Assembly: GCA_014526335.1 (NCBI GenBank)
Contig: JACTAT010000014.1
Location: forward strand, 2,534,840 to 2,598,839
Direction: 5' to 3'
Source: Chrysaora quinquecirrha
Lineage: Eukaryota > Cnidaria > Scyphozoa > Semaeostomeae > Pelagiidae
Length of the DNA: 64,000 nt
The notes beneath the pieces are model-generated. The model was not told where the DNA came from. It made no database searches and worked only from the letters and a program-made list of their open reading frames with translations. This document shows, piece by piece, positions 63,407 through 64,000 of the stretch (position 1 is its first letter; each line of letters starts with the position of its first letter). The translations under genes and the position numbers were made by a program.

Positions 63407-63800
63407 TATACGCACTACTGTGGTGGATAAGCACTTATTATGCTTGATGTAGTGGCATTATGTGGATCTTGTAATGGATAAGCACAACTTTGGTGGGTCA
63501 TTGTGTCTATGTGTTTGTATTTTTGCCACTGTGGTGGGTAAATATGCTGTGGTGGGCTATTATGCTTTTTTTGTGGTATTTTTGCATACTTTTGTCTATA
63601 GGCACTACAGTGGTTGATGCATACGCACTACAACGGAAGGTTATTATGCTTGATGTGGTGGTATTTTTGTGCACTATGGTGGATAAGCATAAACACTACT
63701 GTGTTAGGTAATTATGCTTGATGTGGTGCGTTATATATGCTTGATGTGGTGGGTTAATATGCTTGATTTGGTGGGTTTTGCGTACTGCGGTGGATAAGCA
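63407..63800. repeat. CACTACTGTGGTGG satellite-like array
   Basis: Tandem 'gcactactgtggtggataag' and 'ttatgcttgatgtggtgg' modules, the third locus of this family. It lies upstream of the TAZ exon, possibly in its intron. Confidence 0.85.
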
Positions 63801-64000
63801 CTACTGTGCCGGGTTATCCTTGATATTTTTGCGTTAGATGGACTATATACACGACAACTTTTATCAGAATTGCTATCGGGATAGCTGATAGAGCTCTATC
63901 CAGAAAGCAATTTCAATATCTACTCTACAGTTTCCTCGTTTGAAAACTCCAAGTTGTCCCACGCTTATCCCAACCTCCTCCGCTAATAAGGTCCTGCTTG
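63801..64000. other. Unassigned right edge
   Basis: No conserved frame or repeat recognised in the last 200 bases. Confidence 0.3.

Overview
The window is nuclear DNA from an animal, most likely a non-bilaterian or other marine invertebrate. An anthozoan cnidarian is my best guess, but nothing here proves it. The evidence is AT-rich sequence, many short exons with GT-AG introns, metazoan-type genes (Beclin 1, polypeptide GalNAc-transferase, PHF14, LSM5, SEC61 beta, a TAZ zinc-finger protein), and introns packed with short non-autonomous transposons, tRNA-like SINEs and satellite arrays. I see no prokaryotic, organellar or viral genes.

Layout. 1-3.5 kb: repeats, plus one possible terminal exon of an unknown gene (about 2525-2705). 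3.8-6.24 kb (-): PHF14, apparently intronless and split by one frame break. 6.24-7.12 kb: intergenic spacer between divergent genes. 7.12-15.28 kb (+): an eight-exon polypeptide N-acetylgalactosaminyltransferase with one frame break. 15.9-26.9 kb (+): Beclin 1, 14 exons, 452 aa, fully reconstructable. 27.6-33.96 kb (+): a seven-exon JmjC-type oxygenase with a signal peptide and a C-terminal HDEL. 34.7-36.2 kb (+): a two-exon secreted cysteine-rich protein of unknown family. 37.4-39.6 kb (-): LSM5, five exons. 40.1-42.4 kb (-): SEC61 beta, four exons, the first coding exon being only the ATG. 42.7-62.6 kb (+): a large coiled-coil protein with about 19 exons and four frame breaks that I cannot name. 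62.6-63.3 kb (-): the 3' exon of a TAZ-type zinc-finger protein that runs out of the window.

The genes are unrelated housekeeping and regulatory genes, not a pathway cluster. Three products act in the secretory pathway (SEC61 beta in the translocon, the HDEL JmjC enzyme in the ER lumen, the GalNAc-transferase in the Golgi), but this may be coincidence.

The points most worth following up are: a Beclin whose BH3 core has lost the otherwise conserved Gly-Asp; an ER-retained JmjC enzyme; an unnamed coiled-coil protein with three copies of an F-x-F-I motif; a CACGTG-bearing minisatellite inside the Beclin gene; a repeated pattern of single-base frame breaks, mostly at homopolymers, that looks like assembly error; and several nested TIR/foldback transposon families whose ends and target duplications can be read directly.
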